A stretch of 64,000 bases of DNA, from NCBI GenBank assembly GCA_016191525.1, contig JACPOK010000040.1, positions 62,001 to 126,000 of the forward strand, in the 5' to 3' direction. Of the stretch, positions 33,529-43,906 are shown in pieces. This stretch comes from Burkholderiales bacterium. GTDB taxonomy: Bacteria > Pseudomonadota > Gammaproteobacteria > Burkholderiales > Burkholderiaceae_C. A model generated the notes under the pieces. It searched no databases. It saw nothing but the letters and a program-made list of their open reading frames with translations, and had not been told where the DNA came from. The position numbers and the translations under genes are program-made. Each line of letters starts with the position of its first letter. Within the stretch, counting starts at the first letter, position 1.

Positions 33529-34791
33529 TTACTTCTTGGCGGGTTCGTCGGGCTTCTTGTCGTTGCCTTCGATGTACGGGGACCAAGGCTTGGCCTTGAC
33601 CGGGCCCGGCGTCTTCCACACTACGTTGAACTGGCCGTCGGCCTTGATTTCGCCGATGAACACCGACTTGTGCAGGTGGTGGTTCTTTTCGTCCATCTTG
33701 GAGACGATGCCCGACGGTGCCTTGAAGGTCTGGCCGGCCATGGCAGCGATGACCTTGTCGGTATCGGTGGACTTGGCCTTCTCGACGGCCTGCTTCCACA
33801 TGTTGATGCCGATGTAGGTGGCTTCCATCGGGTCGTTGGTGAGCGGCTTGTCCGAGCCGGGCAGCTTCTTGGCCTTGGCGTAGGTAGCCCACTTCTTTTC
33901 GAACTCGGTGTTGGCCGGGTTCTTGATGGACTGGAAGTAGTTCCAGGCGGCCAGGTGGCCCACCAGCGGCTTGGTGTCAACACCGCGCAGTTCTTCCTCG
34001 CCCACCGAGAAGGCGACAACCGGCACGTCCTTGGCCTTCAGGCCGGCGTTGCCCAGTTCCTTGTAGAACGGAACGTTGGAGTCGCCGTTGATGGTGGACA
34101 CGACGGCGGTCTTGCCGCCGGCCGAGAACTTCTTCACGTCGGCAACGATGGTCTGGTAGTCGCTGTGGCCGAACGGGGTGTACTTCTCGTCGATGTCGGT
34201 GTCCTTCACGCCCTTGGACTTCAGGTAGGCGCGCAGGATCTTGTTGGTGGTGCGGGGGTACACGTAATCGGTGCCCAGCAGGACCCAGCGCTTGGCGCCG
34301 CCGCCTTCTTTCGACATCAGGTAGTCGACTGCGGGTATGGCTTGCTGGTTGGGGGCCGCGCCCGTGTAGAACACGTTCTTGGACAGCTCTTCACCTTCGT
34401 ACTGCACGGGGTAGAACAGGAGGCCGTTGAGTTCCTCGACGACCGGCAGGACCGACTTGCGCGACACAGAGGTCCAGCAGCCGAAGATTACGGCGACCTT
34501 GTCCTGCGTCAGCAGCTGCTTGGTCTTTTCGGCGAACAGGGGCCAGTTGGAGGCCGGATCGACGATCACGGGCTCGAGCTTCTTGCCCATCACGCCACCC
34601 TTGGCGTTGATTTCCTCGATGGCCATCAGCACGGTGTCTTTCAACACGGTTTCCGAAATGGCCATGGTGCCGGACAGGCTGTGCAGGATGCCGACCTTGA
34701 TGGTGTCACCGGACTGGGCCAGTGCGGGCAGGCCGGCGCTGGCGAGGGCTACGGCGGCCGTCAGCGCCTTGAGGGTAAAACGACGTTGCAT
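33529..34791 (-). CDS. urtA: Urea ABC transporter substrate-binding protein UrtA
   Basis: A 420-residue periplasmic urea receptor. ATG at 34791 has a strong AGGAG site and a signal peptide MQRRFTLKALTAAVALASAG ending ALAQ. The mature start IKVGILHSLSGTMAISE and INAKGGVMGKKLEPVIVDPASNWP are signatures of the urea/amide branch of the Leu/Ile/Val receptor family. The C-terminus is lysine-rich. It heads the urtABCDE operon, downstream of the response regulator gene on the same strand. Confidence 0.94.
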   Translation of the reverse strand: MQRRFTLKALTAAVALASAGLPALAQSGDTIKVGILHSLSGTMAISETVLKDTVLMAIEEINAKGGVMGKKLEPVIVDPASNWPLFAEKTKQLLTQDKVAVIFGCWTSVSRKSVLPVVEELNGLLFYPVQYEGEELSKNVFYTGAAPNQQAIPAVDYLMSKEGGGAKRWVLLGTDYVYPRTTNKILRAYLKSKGVKDTDIDEKYTPFGHSDYQTIVADVKKFSAGGKTAVVSTINGDSNVPFYKELGNAGLKAKDVPVVAFSVGEEELRGVDTKPLVGHLAAWNYFQSIKNPANTEFEKKWATYAKAKKLPGSDKPLTNDPMEATYIGINMWKQAVEKAKSTDTDKVIAAMAGQTFKAPSGIVSKMDEKNHHLHKSVFIGEIKADGQFNVVWKTPGPVKAKPWSPYIEGNDKKPDEPAKK

Positions 34792-34944
34792 ATGAATGCT
34801 CCTGAAAGAAAAAGAAGAAACCTGAGTCGAAACAGTCCCGGAAATCGCCCCACCGGGCCCTTGGCGGGCTATTGATGTGGACGATTTGATTCTGGGCGGA
34901 GGCTCAGCGGGGGGGAATACGCCGCATGGCGTACACCGGCGCAA

Positions 34945-35901
34945 TCAGCCGCCGAACTGGGGGTGCAGCTGGCGGATGCGGTTCATGGCCATGGCAGCCG
35001 CGGCGGTGCGGGTTTCCACCCCCAACTTGGCGAACACCCGCTCCAGGTGCTTCTTGACGGTGGCCGGGCTGGAGCCCAGGATGTCTGCGATGTCGCGGTT
35101 GATCTTGCCCTTCACCACCCAGTACAGCACTTCCGCCTCGCGCGCGGTCAGCTTGAAAGACAGGCTCATGGCCTCGATGACGGCTGTGTCGGACACCTCG
35201 CGCATCACGATCAGCCAGTCATCGTCGCCAGTCTGCTGGTGCAGGCGGAACGTGAGGCGGCGCGCCCCGAGTTCGGCCGTGAGGCGCGGCGGCTCGATCT
35301 GCTGCTCGGCCTCCTTCAGGTGGCGGCGCAGCCAGTCCACCACCGGCGCCGGAGTTTCAGGGGCGCGTGTGCCGTAGTACTCGGCCAGCAGCTCGCGCGC
35401 CAGCGGCGTCTGCCACATCAGCTTGCCGTCGCTCGCCCGCACGGTGATGCTGGCGTAGCCGAAGGCGTCCAGCGCGTTACGGGTCTGCCGCGCCTGCCGG
35501 GCGCCCTCCATGTGGACCCCCATGCGGGCCAGCACTTCCTTGGGCTTGATCGGCTTGGTCACGTAGTCCACGCCGCCGGCCTCCAGCGCGGCCACCAGGT
35601 GCTCGGTCTCGGTCAGGCCGGTCATGAAAATGATGGGGATGTGCGCCGTCTCCGGCGCAGCCTTCAGGCGCTTGGCCACCTCGAAGCCGTCCATGCCCGG
35701 CATCATCGCGTCCAGCAGCACGATGTCGGGCAGCGCCTGGGCGGCGCGCGCCAGGGCGGCCTCGCCACCGGTGGCCACCAGCACGGTGTAGCCCGATTCG
35801 TCCAGCGCGTCGTGCAGCACCGACAGGTTGTCGGGAACGTCGTCCACGATCAGCACCACCTCGCTGGTGGCCCGGTCAAAGGTGGTGGCGGCGCCGCTCA
35901 T
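34945..35901 (-). CDS. Response regulator: REC - PAS-like - LuxR HTH
   Basis: A 318-residue regulator. The receiver domain spans about residues 14-130, with acidic pair Asp20/Asp21, phospho-acceptor Asp64 (VLLDAMMPGMDG), Thr94 and Lys116. A middle segment (~145-235) resembles a small sensory or linker fold. The C-terminal LuxR-type HTH covers about 250-310 (LTAREAEVLYWVVKGKINRD). The ATG at 35901 overlaps the kinase stop, so the two proteins are a cognate pair. The gene faces urtA, whose promoter region lies directly downstream, making urt the obvious target; this is inferred. Confidence 0.92.
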   Translation of the reverse strand: MSGAATTFDRATSEVVLIVDDVPDNLSVLHDALDESGYTVLVATGGEAALARAAQALPDIVLLDAMMPGMDGFEVAKRLKAAPETAHIPIIFMTGLTETEHLVAALEAGGVDYVTKPIKPKEVLARMGVHMEGARQARQTRNALDAFGYASITVRASDGKLMWQTPLARELLAEYYGTRAPETPAPVVDWLRRHLKEAEQQIEPPRLTAELGARRLTFRLHQQTGDDDWLIVMREVSDTAVIEAMSLSFKLTAREAEVLYWVVKGKINRDIADILGSSPATVKKHLERVFAKLGVETRTAAAAMAMNRIRQLHPQFGG

Positions 35902-38900
35902 TGCACGGCCTCGCCCTGGGCATCCGCTTCGTCCAGGCGCCGGCTCATCGCCTCGAACTGGAACTGGCGAGCCAGCTCGCGCATGGCGGTGACGAAGGCG
36001 GCGCATTCGGGCTGCTGCCCCTCGATGGCATCCAGCTGGTTGACGATGCCGCGGTAATAGCCCAGTTGCACCAGCGGCCGCAGCGCCTGCAGGGCGGCTG
36101 TGTCGGGCCAGGCCCAGGCCAGGGGCTGCGGCGCGGGCGGTGCGGCGGGCTGGGGCTCCTCCAGCCACTGCAGCCCGAGCTGGCGGCCCAGCCAGTCCAG
36201 CAGCTCGCTGTGACGCACGGGCTTGAGGATGAAGTCCTCCGGCCGGATGCCCACGTCGTTGTCCAGGCCCTTGTCGAAAGCATTGGCCGAGACGATGGCG
36301 AAACTAGCCCCCACGCTTTTCACTTCGTGTAATGCGCTGCCCCCCAAGGGGGCTTCCCCGCCTTGAGGCGGCTCGGCGGCGGGGAGGCCGCGTTCAAGCC
36401 GGCGTGCGCGGCGGATGGTTTCCCAGCCATCGATGCCCGGCATGGCCAGGTCCACCAGGATCGCGTCGGGCTGCATGCCTGCGGCCAGCAGGTCCAGCGC
36501 GTCGTGGCCACTGGCGGCGGTGCGCAGCTCGAAACCCAGCGGCTCCAGCAGGTGCACCAGCAGGTCGCGGTCGGCCTCCTCGTTGTCCACCACCAGCAGC
36601 TTGCGGCGCGCGCCGGCATAGCCCTTGCGCGGGCGCGGCGCGGCCTGCGGCCCCGCTACGCCGGCGCTGTGCATCTCGGGCAGGAACAGCTTGATGCGGA
36701 ACACCGAACCCACGCCCGGCGTGGTGTCCACTTTCAGCTCGCCGCCCATCAGGTCGGTGAGCATCTTGGCGATGGTGAGGCCCAGGCCCGCGCCAGGCGC
36801 GGAATGGCTGGCGCTGGCGCCGCGCGCGAACGGCTCGAATATCTGCTGCAGTTCCTGGCCGGCCAGGCCCGGGCCGGTGTCCTCGATCTCCAGCGTGGCC
36901 ATCTCGCGGGCATAGCGGATGCGGAAGGTGACCTGGCCCTGCGAGGTGAACTTGATGGCGTTGCCCAGCAGGTTGATGAGGATCTGGCGCACCCGCTTTT
37001 CATCGGCGCGCACCACCTCGGGCAGCGTGCCCTGGGCCTCGAAGCGGAACGCCAGCCCCTTGCCCGCCGCTTGCGGCTCGAACATGCCGGCCATCTCGTG
37101 CACGCAGTCGGCGAAGCGCATCGGCTTGACGTTGAGCGTGAGCTTGCCCGACTCGATGCGCGCGATGTCCAGCGTGCCCTCGATGAGCGACAGCAGGTGC
37201 TCGCCACCGCGCTTGATCACGCTCACGGCCTGCTTGCGGTGCGCCGGCACGCTGGCGTCCTCGCCCATCAGCTGCGCATAGCCCAGGATGCTGTTCAGCG
37301 GCGTGCGCAGTTCGTGGCTGATGGCGCTGATGTAGCGGCTCTTGGCCTGGTTGGCCTGGTCGGCCGCGCGCTTGGCGGCCTGCAGCGCCTCGTCGGTCTG
37401 CTTGTGCGATTCGATCTCCAGCATCAGCAAATGCGTCTGCCGGTTGGATTCCTCCTGCGCTACCTGCCGGCTCTTGTGCGCGAGCACCAGCCACCAGGCC
37501 ACGATGCCCGCGATCACCAGCAGCGCCATGTAGGCCTTCAGGAAACCCGAACGCAGCGTGCCCTCGGACACGGCCGACGGGTCGAACATCTCCGCCACCG
37601 CCCTCACCTCCTGGTGGTAAAGCAGGCCGAAAAGCGTGGCCAGCAGCGGCACGATGATCAGCATCAGCAGCAGGAAGTGGCCCAAGCCGGTGTCCAGGTA
37701 GCGCCACGCCGGGCGCGGCAGCAGCCAGCGCAGGGCCGCCGACCACTGGGCAGACAGGCTTGCGTGCGGTTTGCACAGGTCGCCGCAACGCGCATCCAGC
37801 GTGCAGCACAGCGAGCAGATGGGTCCCTGGTAGGCCGGGCAGTGGGCCATGTCCGGCCCCTCGTACTCGCGCTCGCAGATCACGCAGCGCTGCAGCACCA
37901 GGCGCTGGTAGCTGTCCTGCTCGCGCGGGCCGGTGTCGTGCGGGCCCGCGCCGTCCTGCCCGCGGGCGATGTAGTACCTGCCCTTGGTGGCCCAGGCGAT
38001 CAGCGGCGCAGTGACAAAGGCCACGCCCAGTGCGATGACGGCGGAGAAGGCCTGGGCCGTGGGCCCGAACATTCCCAGGTGCGCGGGAATGGACAGCGCG
38101 GAGGCCAGGGCCATCGCGCCCACGCCCACCGGGTTGATGTCGTACAGGTAGGCGCGCTTGAACTCGATGCCCGGCGGCGACAGGCCCAGCGGCTTGTTGA
38201 TGACCAGGTCGGCCACCACCGCCATCATCCAGGCGATGGCGATGTTGCTGTACAGGCCCAGCACGTCGCCCAGCGCCTGGAACACGTTCATCTCCATCAG
38301 CATGAAGGCGATCAGCGTGTTGAACAGCACCCACACCACCCGCCCCGGGTGGCTGTGGGTGACGCGCGAGAAGAAGTTCGACCAGGCCAGCGAGCCTGCG
38401 TAGGCATTGGTGACGTTGATCTTCAGCTGCGACACCACCACGAACACCGCAGTGGCCGCGACCGCCCAGCCGTAGCGCGGGAACACGTATTCGTAGGCAG
38501 CGAGGTACATCTGGTTGGGGTCCACCGCGCGGTCCGGCGGCACCATGTGCGTGATGGCCAGGTAGGCCAGCAGGGCGCCACCCAGCATCTTGATCACACC
38601 CAGCACCACCCACCCCGGGCCGCCCGCGAGCACCCCGAACCACCAGGCCTTGCTGTTGGCGGCCGTGCGGGCCGGCATGAAGCGCAGGTAATCAGCCTGC
38701 TCCCCCATTTGGGTAATCAGGGCGATGCCAACCGTCAATGCAGCACCAAACAGGTGCATATCGAAGCCAGCGCCGGCTCCTTTATCCCCTCCGTAGTGCG
38801 TTATTCCAGCGAACGCACCAGGATCGCGCACCAGCACATAGGCAAATGGCACCACAAGCATCACCAGCCAGAGGGGCTGGGTCCACATCTGCAGCCGGCT

Positions 38901-39473
38901 GATGGCCGATACGCCGTGGGTCACCAGCGGAATCACCACCAGCGCGCAGACCAGGTAGCCCCAGCTCGGCGGGATACCCAGCGCCAGCTCCAGCGCGTAG
39001 GCCATGACGGCCGCCTCCAGCGCGAAAAAGATGAAGGTGAAGGAGGCATAGATCAGGGAAGTGAGCGTGGAGCCGATGTAGCCGAAACCCGCGCCGCGGG
39101 TGAGCAGGTCCATGTCGACGCCGTAGCGGGCGGCGTAGTAGCTGATCGGCAGGCCGGCCAGGAAGATGATCAGCCCGGTGACCACGATGGCCCAGAAGGC
39201 ATTGAGGAAGCCGTATTGCACCAGCAGGGTGGCGCCAACGGCCTCCAGGATAAGGAACGAGGCGGCGCCGAACGCGGTATTGGCCACCCGGAAAAAAGAC
39301 CATTTGCGAAAGCGCAGCGGCGTGTAGCGCAGCGCGTAGTCTTCCATGGTCTCGCTGGCCACCCAGCTGTTGTAATCACGCCGCACCTTCACCACGCGCT
39401 GGGGCGCGCCCGCGCCGGGGGCCCCGGCCGGGGCGTCCTCTGTCACGGGGAAGATGGGAATGGTGCCGCTCAC
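35898..39473 (-). CDS. NCS1 purine/cytosine permease fused to hybrid histidine kinase
   Basis: A ~1191-residue fusion. Residues ~30-510 form an NCS1 (cytosine/purine/allantoin) permease of about twelve helices, with [19 protein letters not shown] and GADQ-like loops replaced by [11 protein letters not shown] cysteine-rich module (~525-570: [27 protein letters not shown]) precedes two more helices. HisKA has phospho-His ~720 (SHELRTPLN), followed by HATPase boxes [18 protein letters not shown] and [10 protein letters not shown]. The receiver has Asp ~1008 (ILVDLAMPG). GTG at 39473 is chosen; GTG at 39542 also fits and neither has a good ribosome site. It should sense a nitrogen compound directly by transport or binding. 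Confidence 0.85.
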   Translation of the reverse strand: MSGTIPIFPVTEDAPAGAPGAGAPQRVVKVRRDYNSWVASETMEDYALRYTPLRFRKWSFFRVANTAFGAASFLILEAVGATLLVQYGFLNAFWAIVVTGLIIFLAGLPISYYAARYGVDMDLLTRGAGFGYIGSTLTSLIYASFTFIFFALEAAVMAYALELALGIPPSWGYLVCALVVIPLVTHGVSAISRLQMWTQPLWLVMLVVPFAYVLVRDPGAFAGITHYGGDKGAGAGFDMHLFGAALTVGIALITQMGEQADYLRFMPARTAANSKAWWFGVLAGGPGWVVLGVIKMLGGALLAYLAITHMVPPDRAVDPNQMYLAAYEYVFPRYGWAVAATAVFVVVSQLKINVTNAYAGSLAWSNFFSRVTHSHPGRVVWVLFNTLIAFMLMEMNVFQALGDVLGLYSNIAIAWMMAVVADLVINKPLGLSPPGIEFKRAYLYDINPVGVGAMALASALSIPAHLGMFGPTAQAFSAVIALGVAFVTAPLIAWATKGRYYIARGQDGAGPHDTGPREQDSYQRLVLQRCVICEREYEGPDMAHCPAYQGPICSLCCTLDARCGDLCKPHASLSAQWSAALRWLLPRPAWRYLDTGLGHFLLLMLIIVPLLATLFGLLYHQEVRAVAEMFDPSAVSEGTLRSGFLKAYMALLVIAGIVAWWLVLAHKSRQVAQEESNRQTHLLMLEIESHKQTDEALQAAKRAADQANQAKSRYISAISHELRTPLNSILGYAQLMGEDASVPAHRKQAVSVIKRGGEHLLSLIEGTLDIARIESGKLTLNVKPMRFADCVHEMAGMFEPQAAGKGLAFRFEAQGTLPEVVRADEKRVRQILINLLGNAIKFTSQGQVTFRIRYAREMATLEIEDTGPGLAGQELQQIFEPFARGASASHSAPGAGLGLTIAKMLTDLMGGELKVDTTPGVGSVFRIKLFLPEMHSAGVAGPQAAPRPRKGYAGARRKLLVVDNEEADRDLLVHLLEPLGFELRTAASGHDALDLLAAGMQPDAILVDLAMPGIDGWETIRRARRLERGLPAAEPPQGGEAPLGGSALHEVKSVGASFAIVSANAFDKGLDNDVGIRPEDFILKPVRHSELLDWLGRQLGLQWLEEPQPAAPPAPQPLAWAWPDTAALQALRPLVQLGYYRGIVNQLDAIEGQQPECAAFVTAMRELARQFQFEAMSRRLDEADAQGEAVQ
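36305..36395 (-). repeat. GC-rich hairpin repeat inserted in frame in the kinase receiver domain
   Basis: The segment contains CCCCCCAAGGGGG (hairpin, about 36340-36352) and a second GC-rich half CCCCGCCTTGAGGCGG. It encodes about 30 residues, including [18 protein letters not shown], between RRARRLERG and [10 protein letters not shown] normal receiver has only a few residues at this point, before the conserved strand with the Ser/Thr. From memory this GC-rich element is common between genes in Comamonadaceae. Boundaries are approximate. Confidence 0.65.
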
Positions 39474-39536
39474 ACCGGGAAGGGTGCAGATTCCGTGCCA
39501 CAAAGGCCTTGTCCATGCGCCTTTGGACGTATGGCA

Positions 39537-39552
39537 GGGCACAGGGCTTGCA
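39537..39552 (+). promoter_or_regulatory. Candidate sigma-54 promoter of ureABCEFG
   Basis: GGGCACAGGGCTTGCA has the -24 GG and -12 GC separated by exactly ten bases, with GGCAC and TTGCA matching the sigma-54 consensus. The predicted start would be near 39563, about 20 bases before the ureA ATG. It lies between the divergent permease-kinase gene and ureA. Nitrogen-regulated, sigma-54-dependent urease genes are well known in enterobacteria; the use here is inferred. Confidence 0.5.
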
Positions 39553-39584
39553 ATATGATGGCCCGAAGACTCCCGCCCGGCGCC

Positions 39585-39887
39585 ATGGAACTCACACCCC
39601 GAGAAAAAGACAAGCTGCTGATCTTCACCGCCGCCCTGGTGGCGGAGCGGCGCAAGGCGCGCGGGCTCAAGCTCAATTACCCCGAAGCGGTGGCGCTGAT
39701 TTCAGCCGCGGTGATGGAGGGCGCGCGTGACGGCAAGTCCGTGGCCCAGCTGATGAGCGAGGGGCGCAGCGTGCTCACCCGGGCCGACGTGATGGACGGC
39801 GTGGCCGAGATGATTCCCGACATCCAGGTCGAGGCCACCTTTCCTGACGGCACCAAGCTCGTCACCGTCCACCAGCCTGTGGTTTGA
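39585..39887 (+). CDS. ureA: Urease gamma subunit
   Basis: A 100-residue urease gamma subunit beginning [20 protein letters not shown] with [11 protein letters not shown] and the C-terminal TVHQPV, all family signatures. It assembles with UreB and UreC in the nickel enzyme that splits urea into ammonia and carbamate. It is the first gene of the ureABCEFG run and divergent from the permease-kinase. Confidence 0.96.
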   Translation: MELTPREKDKLLIFTAALVAERRKARGLKLNYPEAVALISAAVMEGARDGKSVAQLMSEGRSVLTRADVMDGVAEMIPDIQVEATFPDGTKLVTVHQPVV

Positions 39888-39902
39888 AGGGCATGACCTG
39901 AA

Positions 39903-40207
39903 ATGATTCCAGGCGAACTGTTCACCGACGCGGGCGACCACGCCTTGAACCCGGGCCGGCGCACCGCCACCCTGGTGGTGCAGAACACGGCGGACCGGCC
40001 GATCCAGGTGGGGTCGCACTACCACTTCGCCGAAACCAATGGCGCGCTGAAGTTCGACCGTGATGCGGCGCGCGGCATGCGCCTGAACATCGCCTCCGGG
40101 CTGGCCGTGCGCTTCGAGCCGGGGCAGCAACGCACCGTGGAACTGGTCGACCTGGGCGGCGAGCGCATGGTCTACGGCTTTCGCGGCCTGGTGCAAGGAA
40201 AGCTGTA

Positions 40208-40208
<1 letters not shown>
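39903..40208 (+). CDS. ureB: Urease beta subunit
   Basis: A 101-residue urease beta subunit with [18 protein letters not shown] and the C-terminal [10 protein letters not shown]. Its last base overlaps the first base of ureC (TAATG), indicating coupled translation. Length is standard for a separate beta chain. Confidence 0.96.
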
Positions 40209-41926
<1,718 letters not shown>

Positions 41927-41930
41927 AAAA

Positions 41931-42455
41931 ATGCTGCAGGTCTCCAGGGTTCTGGCCGCGGGCCACGGGCTGGCGCCGGTGCTAGTCAAGCGCGCGGCGA
42001 CGGTGGAGCTGGACTGGGACGTGCGCCAGAAGAGCCGCTTCGACGCCACCGACTCGCAAGGCAGGCACCTGGGCGTTTTCCTGCCACGCGGCACGCTGGT
42101 GCGCGGAGGCGACGTGCTGGTGGGAGAGGACGGCTCGATGATCCGCGTCATCGCCGCGCCGCAGCCGGTGCTGGTGATTACCCATTGCAGCGAGCACGGC
42201 ACCCCGTTCGACCTGACGCGCGCGGCCTACCACCTGGGCAACCGGCACGTGCCGATCGAACTCAAGCCCGACCACCTGAAGATCGAACCCGACCACGTGC
42301 TGGCCGACATGCTGCGCGCGATGCACATGATCGTGAAGGAAGAGAACGCCGCGTTCGAGCCCGAAGGCGGGGCCTACAGCTCGCAAACCACGGCCCACGG
42401 CCACGGGCATGGACACGGCGATCATGACCACGACGGCCATGACCACCCCCACTGA
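41931..42455 (+). CDS. ureE: Urease accessory nickel chaperone UreE
   Basis: A 174-residue UreE. The N-terminal peptide-binding domain is followed by the metal-binding domain with [15 protein letters not shown] sequence and [21 protein letters not shown]-terminal His-rich tail ([19 protein letters not shown]) would store or pass nickel. The start has no clear ribosome site and lies 4 bases after ureC. The tail overlaps ureF in another frame. Confidence 0.95.
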   Translation: MLQVSRVLAAGHGLAPVLVKRAATVELDWDVRQKSRFDATDSQGRHLGVFLPRGTLVRGGDVLVGEDGSMIRVIAAPQPVLVITHCSEHGTPFDLTRAAYHLGNRHVPIELKPDHLKIEPDHVLADMLRAMHMIVKEENAAFEPEGGAYSSQTTAHGHGHGHGDHDHDGHDHPH

Positions 42456-43149
42456 CGCCGCGCTGCTGGGCCTGATCTGGCTGGCCTCACCGGCCCTGCC
42501 GATCGGCGGCTTCTCGTATTCCGAAGGGCTGGAAGGCGCGGTGGACACCGGCCTTGTCACCGACGAAGGCAGCGCCGCCAACTGGCTGGCCGACCAGCTG
42601 CATCTGGGGCTGGCGCGCGCCGACCTGGCCGCCATCGCGCAGGCCATTGCGGCATGGCGCAGCGGCGACGAGCCGCGCCTGGCACAGCTCAACGCATGGG
42701 TGCTGCAGACACGGGAGACCAGCGAGCTGCGCCAGCAGGCCGAGCAGATGGGCCGCTCGCTGGTGGAATGGCTAAGAACCGTTCGCCCTGAGCTTGTCGA
42801 AGGGCCGGCTCGCCGCTGGGCTTCGACAGGCTCAGCCCGAACGGAACCTTCGCTGACCTACCCGGTGGCGTTCGCACTGGCGGCGTCGGTGATAGCGGCG
42901 CCTGCGCGCGACAGCCTGCTGGCGTTTGCCTTCGGCTGGGCCGAGAACATGATGCAGGCGGCGATCAAGTCGGTGCCGCTCGGCCAAAGCGCGGGCCAGC
43001 GCATCCTGCTGCGGCTGGCGGCCGAAATCCCGTCTGCCGTTGACCATGCGCTGGCTTTGGCGGACGATGAACGCCAGGCCTTCTGCCCCATGCTGGCCAT
43101 CCTGTCATCGCGCCACGAAACCCAATACTCAAGATTGTTCCGTTCATGA
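42439..43149 (+). CDS. ureF: Urease accessory protein UreF with in-frame repeat insertion
   Basis: A UreF protein of 236 residues that acts with UreD and UreG in nickel insertion. Family segments are [51 protein letters not shown]. Residues ~114-136 come from an inserted REP-like inverted repeat (42779-42844) in the loop between two helices. Without it the length would be a normal UreF or slightly short. Starts at 42409, 42424 and 42439 are all possible; the last fits the family N-terminus and overlaps ureE by 17 bases. Confidence 0.9.
   Translation: MTTPTDAALLGLIWLASPALPIGGFSYSEGLEGAVDTGLVTDEGSAANWLADQLHLGLARADLAAIAQAIAAWRSGDEPRLAQLNAWVLQTRETSELRQQAEQMGRSLVEWLRTVRPELVEGPARRWASTGSARTEPSLTYPVAFALAASVIAAPARDSLLAFAFGWAENMMQAAIKSVPLGQSAGQRILLRLAAEIPSAVDHALALADDERQAFCPMLAILSSRHETQYSRLFRS
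42779..42844 (+). repeat. REP-like inverted repeat inserted in frame in ureF
   Basis: Arm one begins CCGTTCGCCCTGAGC (42779-42802); arm two runs CTTCGACAGGCTCAGC onward (42821-42844). The 24-base arms are near-perfect inverted copies around an 18-base loop. It is the same family as 4273-4351 in iorA, and the two sites are read in frames that give peptides such as RPELVEG and STGSARTE. Confidence 0.9.
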
Positions 43150-43790
43150 GCCTTCACCACATCGCCAACCGCACCCGAAAACTTCCGCCCCTGCGCGTGG
43201 GCATAGGCGGGCCCGTGGGCTCCGGCAAGACCACGCTGCTGGAAATGCTGTGCAAGTCCATGCGCGACAAGTACGACCTGGTCGCCATCACCAACGACAT
43301 CTACACGAAGGAAGACCAGCGCATCCTCACCGTGAGCGGTGCGCTGCCGGCCGAGCGCATCATGGGCGTGGAGACGGGCGGCTGCCCCCACACCGCCATC
43401 CGCGAGGACGCCTCCATCAACCTGGAAGCCATCGACCGCATGCTGGTGGAGTTCCCCGATGCCGACATCGTGTTCGTCGAGTCCGGCGGCGACAACCTGG
43501 CAGCGACCTTCAGCCCCGAGCTGTCGGACCTCACGATCTACGTGATTGACGTGGCCGCCGGGGAAAAGATTCCGCGCAAGGGCGGGCCCGGCATCACCAA
43601 GAGCGACCTGTTCGTCATCAACAAGACCGACCTGGCGCCCTATGTGGGCGCCGACCTGGGCGTGATGGAAACCGACACGAAGCGGATGCGAAAAGACAAG
43701 CCCTACGTGATGACCAACCTCAAAACCCGCTCGGGGCTGGACGAGGTGGTGGCCTTCATCGAGCGCAAGGGCCTGCTGGTGCAGGGGTAA
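43146..43790 (+). CDS. ureG: Urease accessory GTPase UreG
   Basis: A 214-residue GTPase. It has the P-loop [15 protein letters not shown], the metal-binding motif [17 protein letters not shown] (with the Cys-Pro-His), [15 protein letters not shown] and the G4-type NKTDLAP. Hydrolysis drives nickel delivery to urease. The start overlaps the ureF stop (ATGA). A tRNA-Ser gene follows 12 bases after the stop. Confidence 0.96.
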   Translation: MSLHHIANRTRKLPPLRVGIGGPVGSGKTTLLEMLCKSMRDKYDLVAITNDIYTKEDQRILTVSGALPAERIMGVETGGCPHTAIREDASINLEAIDRMLVEFPDADIVFVESGGDNLAATFSPELSDLTIYVIDVAAGEKIPRKGGPGITKSDLFVINKTDLAPYVGADLGVMETDTKRMRKDKPYVMTNLKTRSGLDEVVAFIERKGLLVQG

Positions 43791-43802
43791 AATCGCCTGC
43801 CC

Positions 43803-43892
43803 GGAGAGTTGGCAGAGCGGTTGAATGCACCGGTCTTGAAAACCGGCGATGTTGAAAGACATCCGTGAGTTCGAATCTCACACTCTCCGCCG
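43803..43892 (+). tRNA. tRNA-Ser (UGA)
   Basis: GGAGAGT at the 5' end pairs with ACTCTCC near the 3' end. The anticodon loop CTTGAAA gives UGA, and an extended variable arm (GATGTTGAAAGACATC) is typical of serine tRNA. The T loop is GTTCGAATC. The encoded end reads GCCG and not GCCA, so CCA would be added after transcription. Confidence 0.93.
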
Positions 43893-43906
43893 GCACCCTT
43901 CCCCAT

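Noticed and set aside
34792..34944. Sigma-54 or terminator element in the spacer between the response regulator gene and urtA
   Set aside because: No GG-N10-GC match was found on the minus strand, and the only hairpin (TACGCC/GGCGTA) is six bases with no following T run.
39554..39559. TATGAT as a sigma-70 -10 box for ureA
   Set aside because: No acceptable -35 element lies 16-18 bases upstream, while a sigma-54-type element overlaps the same stretch with exact spacing.
36363..39887. Very long open frame on the plus strand opposite the permease-kinase
   Set aside because: It is an antisense frame kept open by GC-rich third positions; its protein is His/Gln/Arg-rich with no domains, and only its last 100 codons coincide with the real ureA.
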